A stretch of DNA of 64,000 nucleotides from Blepharisma stoltei. Lineage: Eukaryota > Ciliophora > Heterotrichea > Heterotrichida > Blepharismidae. The position numbers and the translations under genes are program-made. The notes under the pieces are model-generated. The model was not told the DNA's origin. It searched no databases and saw nothing but the letters and a program-made list of their open reading frames with translations. This document shows positions 1-9,861 of the stretch, piece after piece. The stretch covers positions 248,001 to 312,000 of the forward strand of contig CAJZBQ010000050.1 in NCBI GenBank assembly GCA_914767885.1, given 5' to 3'. Position 1 is the stretch's first letter. Each line of letters opens with the position of its first letter.

Positions 1-300
1 AATCTCCTAAATTTTAGTTTTTTACTTGAAAAACTAGAAAATGAGACAATCGAGGTCCTGAAAAAATATTTTTTTTCTATCAAAATTTTGACTAGAAAAT
101 TGGACAATTGAAATGAGGTACTAAAAAAATTTTTTTTCCTATAAAAAAGACTAGAAAAATGGGCAAATGATAAAAGACTAGAAAATTGGACAAATGAGGG
201 GGGGGATCCTTAATAGCAAACTGACGTTATACCTTGCTTGCAATTCCATTCTGAATATATTAAAAAATCAATAAACGCTTCTCTTAATAAAAAAAAATAA
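1..300. other. AT-rich repeat debris, no gene seen
   Basis: Nothing coding is visible. The first 200 bases contain several imperfect copies of a motif like CTAGAAAATTGGACAAATGA separated by T-runs, ending in a run of G at about 198-205. This looks like the remnant of an A/T-rich IES or simple repeat cut by the window edge. Confidence 0.4.
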
Positions 301-304
301 ATCA

Positions 305-1965
305 TTATGTCACTAAATTGGGTTTAAGTCATCTCAGTAAAAAACGAATTTCATCTCTTTTTCTCAAGAGATAACGGTTTATTAGGTGCTGCAAAAACCT
401 GCTTAAAAAGACCTTTATATTTGTGCAAAAATTAATATAATTTCTGCACCGATTTGCGTTGCAACACACATTAATATAGTGAAACGATGCTTTATTTTGA
501 GCCTTATTTATATTAAATTTTATGTCTTATATAAGAGAATTTAATATGATCTAATATTTCGAAACTATCAGCTCATGAAAATGCGAAATCGTTTGCTCAG
601 CGAAAAAAACATTAAACAGAGCTCCTTAAAAAAGAAATTTATTTTTTTAAGAAAATTAAATTAAAATTTTGCTACTAAATACTTTTAGAGCAAGCTTTGC
701 TTATTTATTGCATTTTTTTGTATAAATAATAACAATATTTTAAGGTAAAACCTTACTTATTTCAGTTCTAAGTATGCCTCTTTCAGTGGCTATTAAATAT
801 ATTCAAATAATTAAAAAAATATAAAAACCTTTTTCAAGACATATTCTTTCAAAATATATCAAAACAATGACCAAAATTTGCGATATTTTTTAGGTAAATT
901 TCCTTAAAAAAGGTTTTTATAAGTTTTTTAATAATTTTAATATCTTTAATAGACACTGAAAGAGGTACACTTAGAACTGAGATAAGTAAGGTTTTACCTT
1001 AAATATTGTTATTATTTATACAAAAAAGCGCAATAAATAAGCAAAGCTTGCTCTAAAAGTATTTAATAACTTACTTACTTAATTATCTGGTGTTTAAGGT
1101 GTCTAGTGCCGCAGCCCAAAAGGGCCTATGGCAAAACTGATGACGTAGGCGAGCCATCTTGGTTCGGGTCAGCCCCGTCCAAGCCTTCTATCAACTCCTG
1201 CTTCACCGGCCTTGCTGCACGTCTCACCCGGCACGTTGCCGTCGCCCTTGTCGCTCGACTCAGCTCCTGCGCGTGTTCCGCCTAAGGGTCATCCTCCCGT
1301 GGGGATGTGCTGAGAGGTAAAAGCCCGAGATCTTGAGTGGACTGAGGAGTGGTTCCTTTGGTTATCCCCAAAGTTAAACCGCTGTTGCTGTCCAGAAGTT
1401 CGCGAGTGAAAACCTAACCCTAATAATAAAATTCCATGAGGGAGAGAAAATTAGCAAAGCTAATTTCTCTCGAACCGAATGCCATTTTATTATTAAAAGT
1501 ATTTAATAACAAAATTTTAATTATTTTTCTTAAAAAAATAAATTTTCTTTTTTAAGGAACTCTGTTTAATGTTTTTTTCGCTGAGCAAAACGATTTCGCA
1601 TTTTCATGAGCTGATAGTTTCGAAATATTAGATCATATTGAATTCTCTTATATAAGACATAAAATCTGATATAAATAAGGCTCAAAATAAAGCATCGTTT
1701 CACTATATTAATGTGTGTTGCAACGCAAATCGGTGCAGAAATTATATTAATTTTTGCGCAAATATAACGGTCTTTTTAAGCGAGTTTTTGCAGCACCTAA
1801 TAAACCGTTATCTCTTGAGAAAAAGAGATGGATTTCGTTTTTATTTAACTGGCTGAACTTTGACTTATAAACATAACAATTCCGTTTTTTATTGAAGCAA
1901 GCGTTTATCGAAATTTTTTTATTTTCATTAGACTCTCGCAAATTATCTAGACCGTTAGGTTGCAT
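305..1965 (-). CDS. Tentative 50-residue ORF interrupted by palindromic IES
   Basis: No family recognised. An ATG at 1965 opens a short lysine/asparagine-rich frame (MQPNGLDNLRES...) that reaches TTA at 1846-1848. The frame resumes at the matching TTA at 338-340 once the palindrome is removed, and reads QLLRWLKPNLVT with one TGA as Trp before TAA at 305-307. The joined length is 153 nt (51 codons). The evidence is only an open frame plus a plausible junction. A longer protein starting upstream of the MITE at 1995 is also possible, but I found no continuous frame for it. Treat as a hypothesis. Confidence 0.25.
338..1845. mobile_element. Large fold-back (palindromic) element, probable IES
   Basis: The left arm (about 344-835) and the right arm (about 905-1070 plus 1511-1840) are inverted copies of each other, sharing blocks such as TCTCAAGAGATAACGGTTTA, TGCACCGATTTGCGTTGCAA and CTTTGCTTATTTATTG. 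The loop is about 70 bp. The right arm is interrupted by a SINE-like insertion (1071-1510) which is absent from the left arm, so the palindrome is older than the retroposon. Flanking TTA/TAA direct repeats at 338-340 and 1846-1848 fit an IES-type boundary. No transposase frame is visible, so it is non-autonomous. Confidence 0.7.
1071..1510 (-). mobile_element. SINE-like retroposon family 1, copy 1
   Basis: A GC-richer block of about 424 bp followed by one copy of a perfect 16-bp direct repeat, AAAAGTATTTAATAAC (1055-1070 and 1495-1510). Near-identical blocks lie at 42218-42659 and 54962-55403. One end has a variable short tandem repeat (CTTA/CTTAA units), here taken as the 3' tail, so the element would read on the minus strand. 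The other end forms a hairpin around GAGAGAAATTAGC. Long target duplication plus a repeat tail is the signature of target-primed reverse transcription. Confidence 0.8.
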
Positions 1966-1994
1966 TGATGAATTGCTGGTATCGTCTATTTTGC

Positions 1995-2373
1995 TTACTC
2001 CCCCCCCTCCGTGAGTGAACAAAACCATTAGAAAAATCCCTATTTTTTGCCCAAAAACCCACCTTCCGTGAGTGAAAAAAAATTTTTTTTTAATAGAAAA
2101 ATTTTTTATGGAAAAAAAGTTTATATATAAATGATAATTAGTATAATGAAATCTAGAGCTAATTCTGTTTAATTTTAAACGAATTGCTTTTTTAAAACAT
2201 AAATTTTATAAATTAAATTAATATTTGCTTTCAAAATTTTGCGAATTAGGGTTTTTTTAAATTTCGAAGAAAAAAAAAATTTTTTATAAAATCTATATAA
2301 AATTTTTTAAAAAAAAAATTAACCCCCCTTCGTGAGTGAACAAAATTTTTTGTTCACTCACGGAGGGGGGGAG
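1995..2373. mobile_element. Family A MITE, near full length
   Basis: TTA-flanked (1995-1997 and 2374-2376), with outer ends CTCCCCCCCCTCCGTGAG / CTCACGGAGGGGGGGAG. Sub-terminal copies of the TGAGTGAAC motif lie inside each end. The AT-rich core carries the family signature around GAAATCTAGAGCTAATTCTG. There is no ORF. This is one of the least degraded copies in the window. Confidence 0.85.
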
Positions 2374-2731
2374 TTAGTTACTAGGTCTTTTTTATTAAGG
2401 ACTCAACTGTTTCCATTTTTGTGGAGATCTAGAATCTTCTATTTTGTGATATAAAAAAAAATTTTTTACAGTCAAATTTAATGGTTTTTTTGCTCCTTAT
2501 TATGAGTTACCTGAAGGACATGATGTTTTTCTTATTTATAAGAGATACTAACTCTTTTCTTTTAATTAAATATTGTATCTTCATTTTATGGACATCCCGT
2601 ATCTCTCAAAAGCCAAAACGAGCCTCAAAAAATTATATACTTCATTATGATGATTATAATGATGGTATATTAAGAATGATATAGTTAATTTTTATTAAAA
2701 AAATTTTCAAAACCTAACTCTTGTGTTAAAT
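2374..2731. other. Gap between MITE and kinesin stop, no assigned gene
   Basis: Open plus-strand frames of up to 67 codons exist (2481-2684), and the stretch ending near 2684 has coding-like residue composition (SQKPKRASKNYILHYDDYN). I could not join it to a start or a family. It may be a broken exon or chance. Confidence 0.3.
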
Positions 2732-4445
2732 TTAATTCGTGTTTGTATAATCCCCTCTAAGTTCTTCAATTTCCTTTTGATTTTCAGCAATGATAGCTCT
2801 TAATTTCATATTTTTTTCTACTTCATTAGTCAATCTGGTTCTGGCTTCTTCTAGCTCTATGACAATATCATCTAAAACAGAAACTTTTGAAATTTCTACT
2901 TCACTTTCTTCCTTACTCTTCCTAATTTTTTAAAATTTTGTCGCTTCTATTTAATTTTATATAAACATTATAGTTAATTTGCAAATATTTGAAAAAAACT
3001 ACTTTAATTAAAAAATATTTGTGTTTAAAAAATGCAGAAAATTTAAAAAATTTAATATAATTAGCTAGAGATCTCATTATAAAATCTCTTATTATATATA
3101 AAAGTTCTTATTATATATAAAAATATTTTTTAAAGAATATATTTAAAACTTTCTTTATTTCAGGGGGCTAATTTTCCCAAAAATCATACTCTTCTTATTG
3201 ATTTGTTCACTCTTAAATAGGAGCGTTAGTGTCTTCCTTAAAGTCTTCTTTCGAATCAGACTTTGTATATGACTCTTCTTTTGAGTCACATTTTGTGTCT
3301 GCCTCTTCATAAACAAAAGGTTTCCCTAATTTTTGCTCAAGCATCTCAATTTTTTTATCTCTCATATGAATATCCTCTTTAGCCTTAGCCAGCATAAGCT
3401 TTAATTCTGCAACAGTATACTCTTTATTAACTTTTGCTTTATTTTTAATCGACTTTGCTCTGATTCCAAAACGTAGTGTACTAACCGTCTCTGCTTCATT
3501 ATAAGCAGACGGCGAACATGTAATAATTAACGCAGTTTTTGAATTCCCACCAAGCGAATCCTGCAGCACTCTCGTTAGCTTTGAATCTCGATAAGGCACA
3601 TGAGAGCTTTTCCCATCAGTTAATGCATTTATGACCTGTCCCAGGGCAGTCAAGCTTTTATTGATATTTTTAGCTTCTTCTAATCTCTTTCCTTCAGCCC
3701 CCGTTTTTCCAACTTTCTCAGACCCAGCCAAATCCACTAAATACAATTTCCCAGTTTTTGTTGAAAAATCTAAAGAATTTGTCTGAGATAAAGTCACACA
3801 AAATATAGAATGCGACCTTGATGATCCAGCGTTCATATGTGTGTACCCCACTTCTCTATTGCTTGTACCAATATTCATCAGCTCAAAAACTTCTTCTTCA
3901 CTTGACACATACCTTTCAGTCAAGTCCTCAATAAAAACTCCTCTTATTTTATCTTCGTGAATTTTTAAGTTATTCTTAGACGGTTCAAGGAGATCTTTGA
4001 TTTTTTCCATATAAATTTCGCAATAGCCGACTTTCACTGAAAACTCGATATGGGAATCTGAATTAAGGATCTTTGAAAAGACGTCGCCAACCATTCTTGG
4101 AATGATGCCCATCAAATTCTTATCGCCCAAAACTCCTGTCATAGTAAAAGTTTTTCCTGAAGAAGTCTGCCCATAAGCAAAGACGGTTCCATTGAATCCT
4201 TGCATGATAGCGTCTATAATAGGTCTTGCACCGATTTGGTAGATTTGAGCTTGAGGAGTTGAAGGGTTAAATACGTAATCATATGAAAACCTTTGCGGCT
4301 CTCCTTCGGATTTTATAGCGACAGTTCGATTATCTGGGTCAAAAGTCACACAAACTGACTCTTCGATGAGTTTCTCTTTTTCGTTGAGTGGCCGAAAGCG
4401 ACAAACCACTCGTATATTACCTGAAGATTCATCAGATGGATCCAT
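2732..4445 (-). CDS. Kinesin motor protein, short-tailed, kinesin-1-like
   Basis: Microtubule plus-end-type motor. The motor domain fills residues about 9-340, with P-loop GQTSSGKT (92-99), switch I NAGSSRSH, switch II LVDLAGSEK and the microtubule-binding segment HVPYRDSKLTRVLQDSLGG. The start ATG is at 4445. The frame meets an apparent stop (TAA) at 3213, but this lies inside a family A IES (2913-3225). Removing the IES between TTA repeats continues in frame from ...KEDT into KEESEVEISKVS and a 60-residue coiled coil ending at TAA 2732. The joined product is 466 residues, much shorter than kinesin-1 heavy chains (about 900-1000) because nearly the whole stalk and cargo tail are missing. The motor resembles kinesin-1 in its start (IRVVCRFRPLNEKE), but subfamily assignment from this alone is inference. 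Confidence 0.93.
2913..3225. mobile_element. Family A MITE-derived IES in kinesin
   Basis: TTA direct repeats at 2913-2915 and 3226-3228. The core retains TTAGCTAGAGATCTCATTATA-like family A sequence and a GTTCACTC sub-terminal motif, but the ends are degraded. Excision of 313 bp restores the kinesin tail frame. Confidence 0.75.
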
Positions 4446-5156
4446 TTTTGAAAGAATAAGGTCAACATTAAAGATTTAGCAATTGGTGTATTCTTTTAAG
4501 GCATTTATGATTATGTAGATTTTGGTATGGATCAGTAAATTAATGTCAAGATTTTTAAAAGAAGGCTAAGCTGGGAAATATGCTGGATGATCTTAATTAT
4601 ACTTATAGAAGTTCGTTATAATTCCCGAAAAATTACCTCAACCCCGAATGCTAGTCCACTTGTTCACCGCTCGTGTCAATGACATCGTAAAGGTCGGTCC
4701 TGCTGAGTTAAGAGGGTGGGTTAGTTCGACAAGCCGTTTTAATATATATGGGAAATATACTACCTGCAATTATTATAAAGAAGGAGAAACTATAATGATA
4801 GAGAAATTAATTGTATTTGTTTATATAGAGAGCATCGCAAATATAAATAAATTATGTGCGAACAAGAAGATCAAAATTTAAAATAAGCTTTAGTTGGTGA
4901 AAAAGCTATAAGAAATATGAAATTTCGCAAGAATTATTGAGAGTTGCGCATTGAGGAATCTAGAGTCTAGTATTTTAAAATTAACTCAATTATAAAATAA
5001 AGATTTTAAATTAAAGGCTATTTTTCCAATGAAGTATTATTTATGACAAAAATTTTTGAAATCCAAGAATTTAATACCTCATTTTTTTCAATAATCTCTC
5101 AACTAATATTCGAATTATTCCATATAAGTTAAAAAACATTTTTTAAATAGAAACTT
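4446..5156. other. Divergent intergenic region
   Basis: It lies between the divergent kinesin and coiled-coil genes and should hold both promoters. A GC-richer block (about 4640-4740) resembles the other retroposon fragments in texture, but I see no target duplication. The ORF across it (4648-4881) has no recognisable protein character. Confidence 0.4.
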
Positions 5157-6548
5157 ATGTCAAAAAGAGTTGATTTTTCTTCCAAATCTTACTTTAACTC
5201 ATCAGACTCAGATAAAGTTATAAGTAGAGAAGATTCCATGGATCAATTACGAAATTTTGAGGAAAAAGGTTACACCCCCAAAAGCACAACAATTAAAACA
5301 GAATTTCTTGAAAAGTTCAGAAGCGATATGAAAGAAGCTTCTCGAACAATCAAAAAGCTGCGTACAGAAAACGCAAAGCTAAAAGAAGCTCTCTCAGAAT
5401 CAGTTGAAAAGTGCAATGACCTTTATCAACAATCAATAAAATATCACAAAGCATTTACACAAGAACTTGAAAGGAACAAAAAGCTTGAAGAATCTGCGAT
5501 TGAATATAATTATTCAAAGCAGCAATTTAAAGAGTACGAAGGAGTCATAAGTGAAAAAGACAGAAAAATAGGAGACTTACAAAAAAAGAATGAGGAATTA
5601 GTTAGGAATATTGAAAAACTGAACCTAGAAAATGATAAATTTTTCAGTGAACTTTTAAATGCAAATAAATCATTAGAAGGAGAATTGTATTTAGCCAACC
5701 CAGCTTTGCATGATGCAAAGAGCTGACAGGAAATTTATATTCAGTTTGAGACTTTGATTTCAGAAATTAATGACCAAAACGAGTTTTGCAGCATTTTAAA
5801 AAAAAATTTAGGACCTTTTGGGCTGTTTAAAGAGCTTATTAAAGCTCAAAAAAGTGATGAAATAATTAGAGTACGAGCATGCTATTGTCTCACTGTGCTC
5901 CCGACCTCTCCCGAGAGGGTCAGAGTTAGCTTTGCCAATAAATGTTGGTTAAAAACCAGCTCTAGGAATGACAGGTCCGCCTGATAGAATAGATTTGCTA
6001 TCATGGAGCATTTTTTAACCAACATTTATTGGCAAAATCAATTCCGACCCTCTCAGGAAAAGTCGGAGCACAGCGAGCCAATTGTGTGCTCTCTTTATAC
6101 CAAACTTATAAAGTTCATAAGAGAGGCTAATAAGGCAGGGGAAAATAACTCAAACTCCTTATATTCCCCAATTTTCACAAATTCTATGCATAAATCAAGA
6201 GCTTCTCTCTGCCTAAATATACATAATTGCAATGAATCCTCGTATCGCTTGGCATCCGAAGAGTCAGGACTAAATTCAAAAAATCAAAGGAATGCCAGTA
6301 CCAGCATAATAGGAGAAGACTCCTCCCTCCAACTCAGCAGATTTGCCAAGCTAAACCAAGAGATCTCTGATCTTGTCACAAACAACACTTCTCACGTATC
6401 CTTTCTCAAATCTAAAGGACAAGACAAAGCCTTGTCATTCACAAAATCCCTTAGTTCAAGCACTTTACCAATAAAAGAACCCCCTCATCGAATTATTTCC
6501 CAAGCTTCCTTAGTGAACGAACAAACAATGGCAATTCGCAAAAATTAG
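5157..6548 (+). CDS. Coiled-coil protein of unknown function
   Basis: I do not recognise a family. ATG at 5157 starts a charged protein with a long heptad-rich coiled coil (about residues 55-180, for example SRTIKKLRTENAKLKEAL). One TGA at 5724 is read as Trp (AKSWQEIY). A 231-bp fold-back IES (5867-6097) interrupts it. Excision between the TAs at 5867-5868 and 6098-6099 gives ...DEIITKLIKFIREAN in frame. The C-terminal part is serine/asparagine-rich and low in structure. The joined product is 386 residues. The TAG stop (6546-6548) is assembled from the TTA repeat that borders the next IES plus a following G, so the gene stops at the same residue before and after excision. A centrosomal or cytoskeletal role is only a guess from the coiled coil. 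Confidence 0.8.
5867..6097. mobile_element. Fold-back IES, 231 bp, TA-bounded
   Basis: Inverted arms of about 90 bp (GAGCAYGCTATTG..., CACTGTGCTCCCGACC..., GCCAATAAATGTTGGTTAAA) meet around a short loop. On both sides the TA is followed by six bases and then GAGCA, so the ends are symmetrical. Excision keeps the coding frame of the surrounding gene. Confidence 0.8.
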
Positions 6549-6724
6549 TTTAATTTGTAAAAATGATATTTTAAATGCAAGATTTTTATAATTTGACAAA
6601 ATTATCTAGAGATTTCGTTATACTATTTATCTCTTATATATCAAACAATTATTTTCGCCCACAGAGGGTGGGTTTTTTACCCGAAAAATTATGATTTTTC
6701 CAATGGTTTGGCTCGCTCACGTGG
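6545..6724. mobile_element. Truncated family A MITE, 180 bp
   Basis: TTA at 6545-6547 and 6725-6727. The right half matches family A (TAGAGATTTCGTTATACT..., then GAGGGTGGGTTTTTT and GGTTTGGCTCGCTCACG), while the left terminal block is missing. It begins within the stop codon of the upstream gene. Confidence 0.65.
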
Positions 6725-6819
6725 TTAGTGAAACCACAAATCCAACCTCTCAAATCACGAGAGAAAAAGCCTTATCCAGACAAAATTTAAATAATTATAA
6801 AAATCGTTCCATAATTAGA

Positions 6820-7689
6820 TTATGCCTTGCCAATCCGGTTCCCCGTTCTTGACATCAAGGAAAACTTCATTAGCCTCGGATCTTTATACTCCGGCTTCAC
6901 ATTTTTGAAAAATGACCCTGAGGTAGTCCTGAAATGGGTGGACACTGCTTTTACTTGAGTCGGATCTTCAGCTTTTACAATGATTTTTGAATTCAATGGG
7001 GAGCATGAGTAAAATCTCATATGGTCTCCATATGTAGTGTTTGCATTTAATTTATCTTTTGGTGCAATTGATATTGTTGAGTTGAATGCTTGAGAAACTG
7101 TATAGTCAGTTCTGTAAATGTCAGCTTCGTCTCTTGATACAGGCCGATAGTAGTCGCTGTATGAACTTCTGCCTCTAAAAGGGATCTCACATGACCTCAC
7201 AGGGGGGTGGAACCGCTTTTCGTAAACTGGCACTTGGGTTCCCCAATTAGGAAATTCGCTTGCATAGGCTGTTCTGCAGGAAAAGTTTGCTTTAACTGGA
7301 GACACAGGAGACTCTTCAGTTTGTTTTGGAGTGACTGTAAACGGCTTGAAATCATGCTGGTTTGTTGTTTGGAAGTCCATTTTCAGCTTGTTAGGGCGAA
7401 ATCTTTTAGGCTCATGCTTTATTGGAGAGTCGAAGCCTAAATGCTGATAATCGTGGCTGTATTTGGTTTTAAAGGTCGATCTAAGATAAAGATCTTGCTT
7501 GTTGCCTGGACAAGCATGTTGCCCACATTCACAATATTTGCAAAGACACAAACCAACTTTGTGGTCGTTTTCTGATACTATTCCAATTGATGGGTCTGAC
7601 AATGGACAGTTCTTCATATCTACCATCATTTCAGCTTGTGGAGAGGAAAAGGATCGCCTTTTAGATGGGTTTGCAGTGCTTGGAGGCAT
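6820..7689 (-). CDS. SAXO-like axonemal microtubule-stabilising protein
   Basis: Probably a ciliary microtubule-associated protein of the STOP/SAXO (FAM154) type, which binds and stabilises axonemal and basal-body microtubules. Evidence: an N-terminal cysteine cluster of the family's form (CLCKYCECGQHACP, about residues 48-61) and repeated, spaced aromatic motifs that look like Mn modules (TAYASEFPNWG, SSYSDYYRP, TTYGDHMRFY, STHFRTTSGSFF). ATG at 7689, TAA at 6820, 289 residues, no intron or IES. It is transcribed away from the CCCH/WD40 gene's 3' end, about 225 bp away. The family assignment rests on motif pattern only, with moderate confidence. Confidence 0.7.
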   Translation of the reverse strand: MPPSTANPSKRRSFSSPQAEMMVDMKNCPLSDPSIGIVSENDHKVGLCLCKYCECGQHACPGNKQDLYLRSTFKTKYSHDYQHLGFDSPIKHEPKRFRPNKLKMDFQTTNQHDFKPFTVTPKQTEESPVSPVKANFSCRTAYASEFPNWGTQVPVYEKRFHPPVRSCEIPFRGRSSYSDYYRPVSRDEADIYRTDYTVSQAFNSTISIAPKDKLNANTTYGDHMRFYSCSPLNSKIIVKAEDPTQVKAVSTHFRTTSGSFFKNVKPEYKDPRLMKFSLMSRTGNRIGKA

Positions 7690-7914
7690 TTTAGATAATA
7701 ATTATAAGGCAGTTATTAATAAAACACTACAGAGAATTATTCCTTAACTTTTAAAGTTTTTATTTAATCCATTGCATGATTGCTGCGGCTTGATCCATTG
7801 AAGTACTTACAAAGCCACTAATACGTTGCGAGTTGTTTATATATGACGAAAGCGATGTGACACGTTGCTTGAATAAATGGGTTTTAAAAATTTTTACTAA
7901 AATTGTGTTATAAA

Positions 7915-9758
7915 TTATTCAAAAATTAAAAAATAACTTTTTCATAAATGGACAGGAGAAATATATTTCGCTTCTGTACCTTGAAGAGAAGTTAACTTAA
8001 TTAACTTAGTTTACTTTAAGTTAAGACTATTGAAAAGGTCAAAGTTGCAGCGTGAGTCGCGAGTTCTTCCGCTTGCTTCGTGCTTAGTCATTATGCTACT
8101 TCGATCGGAGGGTATAACCCAATCCGACAGACAACTTAAGAGCCGAATTTTGGGATTCTCTAAGCTGAATTTGATCATTGCCTAGAGTGTGTGTTGAGTG
8201 GTCGTGCCCCGTGTCAACGGGGCTACCTTTCCAGAAAATTGTAAAATCAATTTTTTTGATAGACTTCCACACCGAGAACGAACTTTATAGTCCAGGGCAC
8301 AACTCCTGACATCACGCTGAAGATTTTGCCCGATTGGCGTGATGAGTGTGAATTCTGACTTTGCTAGGCTTACAATTTTCAACTCCATAAAATCCATCTC
8401 CTCACTAGATAAGACCCTGGCCTGAATGTTAGCTTGCAGTCGACTGACCAGCTTTATGCTCTTTTAGGCCAAGTAAGCCTGGTTGGATACACATCTACGA
8501 ACGCTGTCCTCCATTCCGCAAGGTCCCTGGCCCCCCGACTATAGGCATAAGAGGGCAGGCTGTTCCGCCACGCCCTTTTAGCATATATACCCTAGAAGAG
8601 CAAAGATGTGAATTTTCCCGTTTGCGTCTCCTAATAATAAATGCAGCTCATTTCTTAAGTTTGACATAATAAGTAAAGATGATATTTCTGAACGTGCTTT
8701 TCCAGTATTTGCTAACTCCCATCCAGAAAAATTGTTTTCAGAATCCCAACATAGAACTCTTCCATCTTGTCCGCCACTTAAAACATAACGATCAAAAGTA
8801 ATTAGACAATTTGCGGTGCCATTGTGAATTGGATCTAGGACTCCGAGATAACTAGCACTATTTTGTTTGAAATCGTATGTTCATCCAATTACATAACCTA
8901 AGTTAGTTGCTGCTAATAATGTTTCTCCTATGACTTTTACTGATGTGATAAAGTTCTGGTTGATTATAGATGGATCGGGCCTTATTAACTCTTTTATTTA
9001 TTATTAAAAATTAAACATTTTGTATAATAAATATATGATAATAAAAAATTTTACTATAATAAGCTGAGCAAGGTCCCAAAATTATATTGCGTTCCATTAT
9101 AATACCAAACTCCTACCGAACAATCTAAAGAGCCTGTGAAAATTAGCCCACATGACTCTGTAATATCTGTAATTCCTCCTGCATGCCCTTGAGGAAATAA
9201 TTCCGGGTTCCCAGATTGTGTATTGATTCCTCCTAGCAATTGGGACCCGTCCTGGCTGACTCCTCCAAACAATAAATAATTAAAATTCTGTGGCATATTA
9301 TTGATGACAATATTTGCTGTGTAGTAGAGTTTTTGGATCTGCCCACTCACTGGAAACTCCAAAACTTGGCTGCCAGTATAGACGTTAATGATTTTGATTG
9401 AACCATTTACGAGAGCCACAGCAATCTGCTCTTCATTAATGACTACAGCCGAAGCAATAGGAGCGTTCACTGTGAAGCGCTGAACTCCTGTTATGCTGTC
9501 ATTGTATGAGTACTTGTGAACAAATCCACAATTTGGCTTGTTGCATATACCTTGCTGGAAAAATTTGCATAACTTTTGGTTTCCTTGGGGCTTATTTCTG
9601 TCGTCACGTCTTGGTCGATAATCAGAATGTCCTCTTCCTCTGCCTGAACCTTGGTCTCCTCCTCGTCCTCTGCCAAATCCTCCTCTTTGATTCTTAAATC
9701 CTCCTCTGCCACCTGAAGGATAGTTATTATAGTTACCTTGATTTGGGAAAGAGCTCAT
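7915..9758 (-). CDS. CCCH zinc finger / WD40 protein (ZFWD-like)
   Basis: N-terminal RGG-rich region (residues about 15-50, GGRGGFKNQRGGFGRGRGG), one CCCH zinc finger (CKFFQQGICNKPNCGFVH), then WD40 repeats to the end (for example GSLDCSVGVW, LSGGQDGRVLCWD, GDANGKIHIF). This order matches ZFWD-type RNA-associated proteins. The start ATG is at 9758. Two insertions interrupt it: a 77-bp IES (8983-9059), whose removal gives LLSLRPDPSIINQN, and a roughly 612-bp retroposon near the 3' end. Joining at the GAAGAG repeat gives 384 residues ending at 7915. Joining at the nearest TA pair instead gives 379 residues ending at 7926. Both are in frame, so the last 20 residues are uncertain. TGA is read as Trp once (VIGWTYDF). 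Confidence 0.8.
7983..8594 (-). mobile_element. SINE-like retroposon in CCCH/WD40 gene
   Basis: A GC-rich 600-bp block unlike its surroundings, with direct repeat CCTTGAAGAG / CCTAGAAGAG at its ends (GAAGAG at 7983-7988 and 8595-8600). At the low-coordinate end lies an array of TTAAGTTAA-like units, as in family 1 tails. The body shares no obvious block with family 1, so it is likely a separate family. Confidence 0.6.
8983..9059. mobile_element. Short 77-bp IES in CCCH/WD40 gene
   Basis: Almost pure A/T, with weak inverted ends TTATTA. TA at 8983-8984 and 9060-9061. It introduces an in-frame TAG if retained. Its excision joins the WD40 frame exactly. Confidence 0.75.
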
Positions 9759-9861
9759 TTTATTATTAGCATAGACATTAAAAACACATTTATGCTCAAA
9801 GTTTATAAAAATCAGATTTTTATTGTTTTTTGGTTTTTTTGTAGTTAAAAAAATTCATTGA

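Noticed and set aside
4648-4881. 77-residue ORF
   Set aside because: No protein-like pattern, overlaps a GC-rich block, no family; treated as chance.
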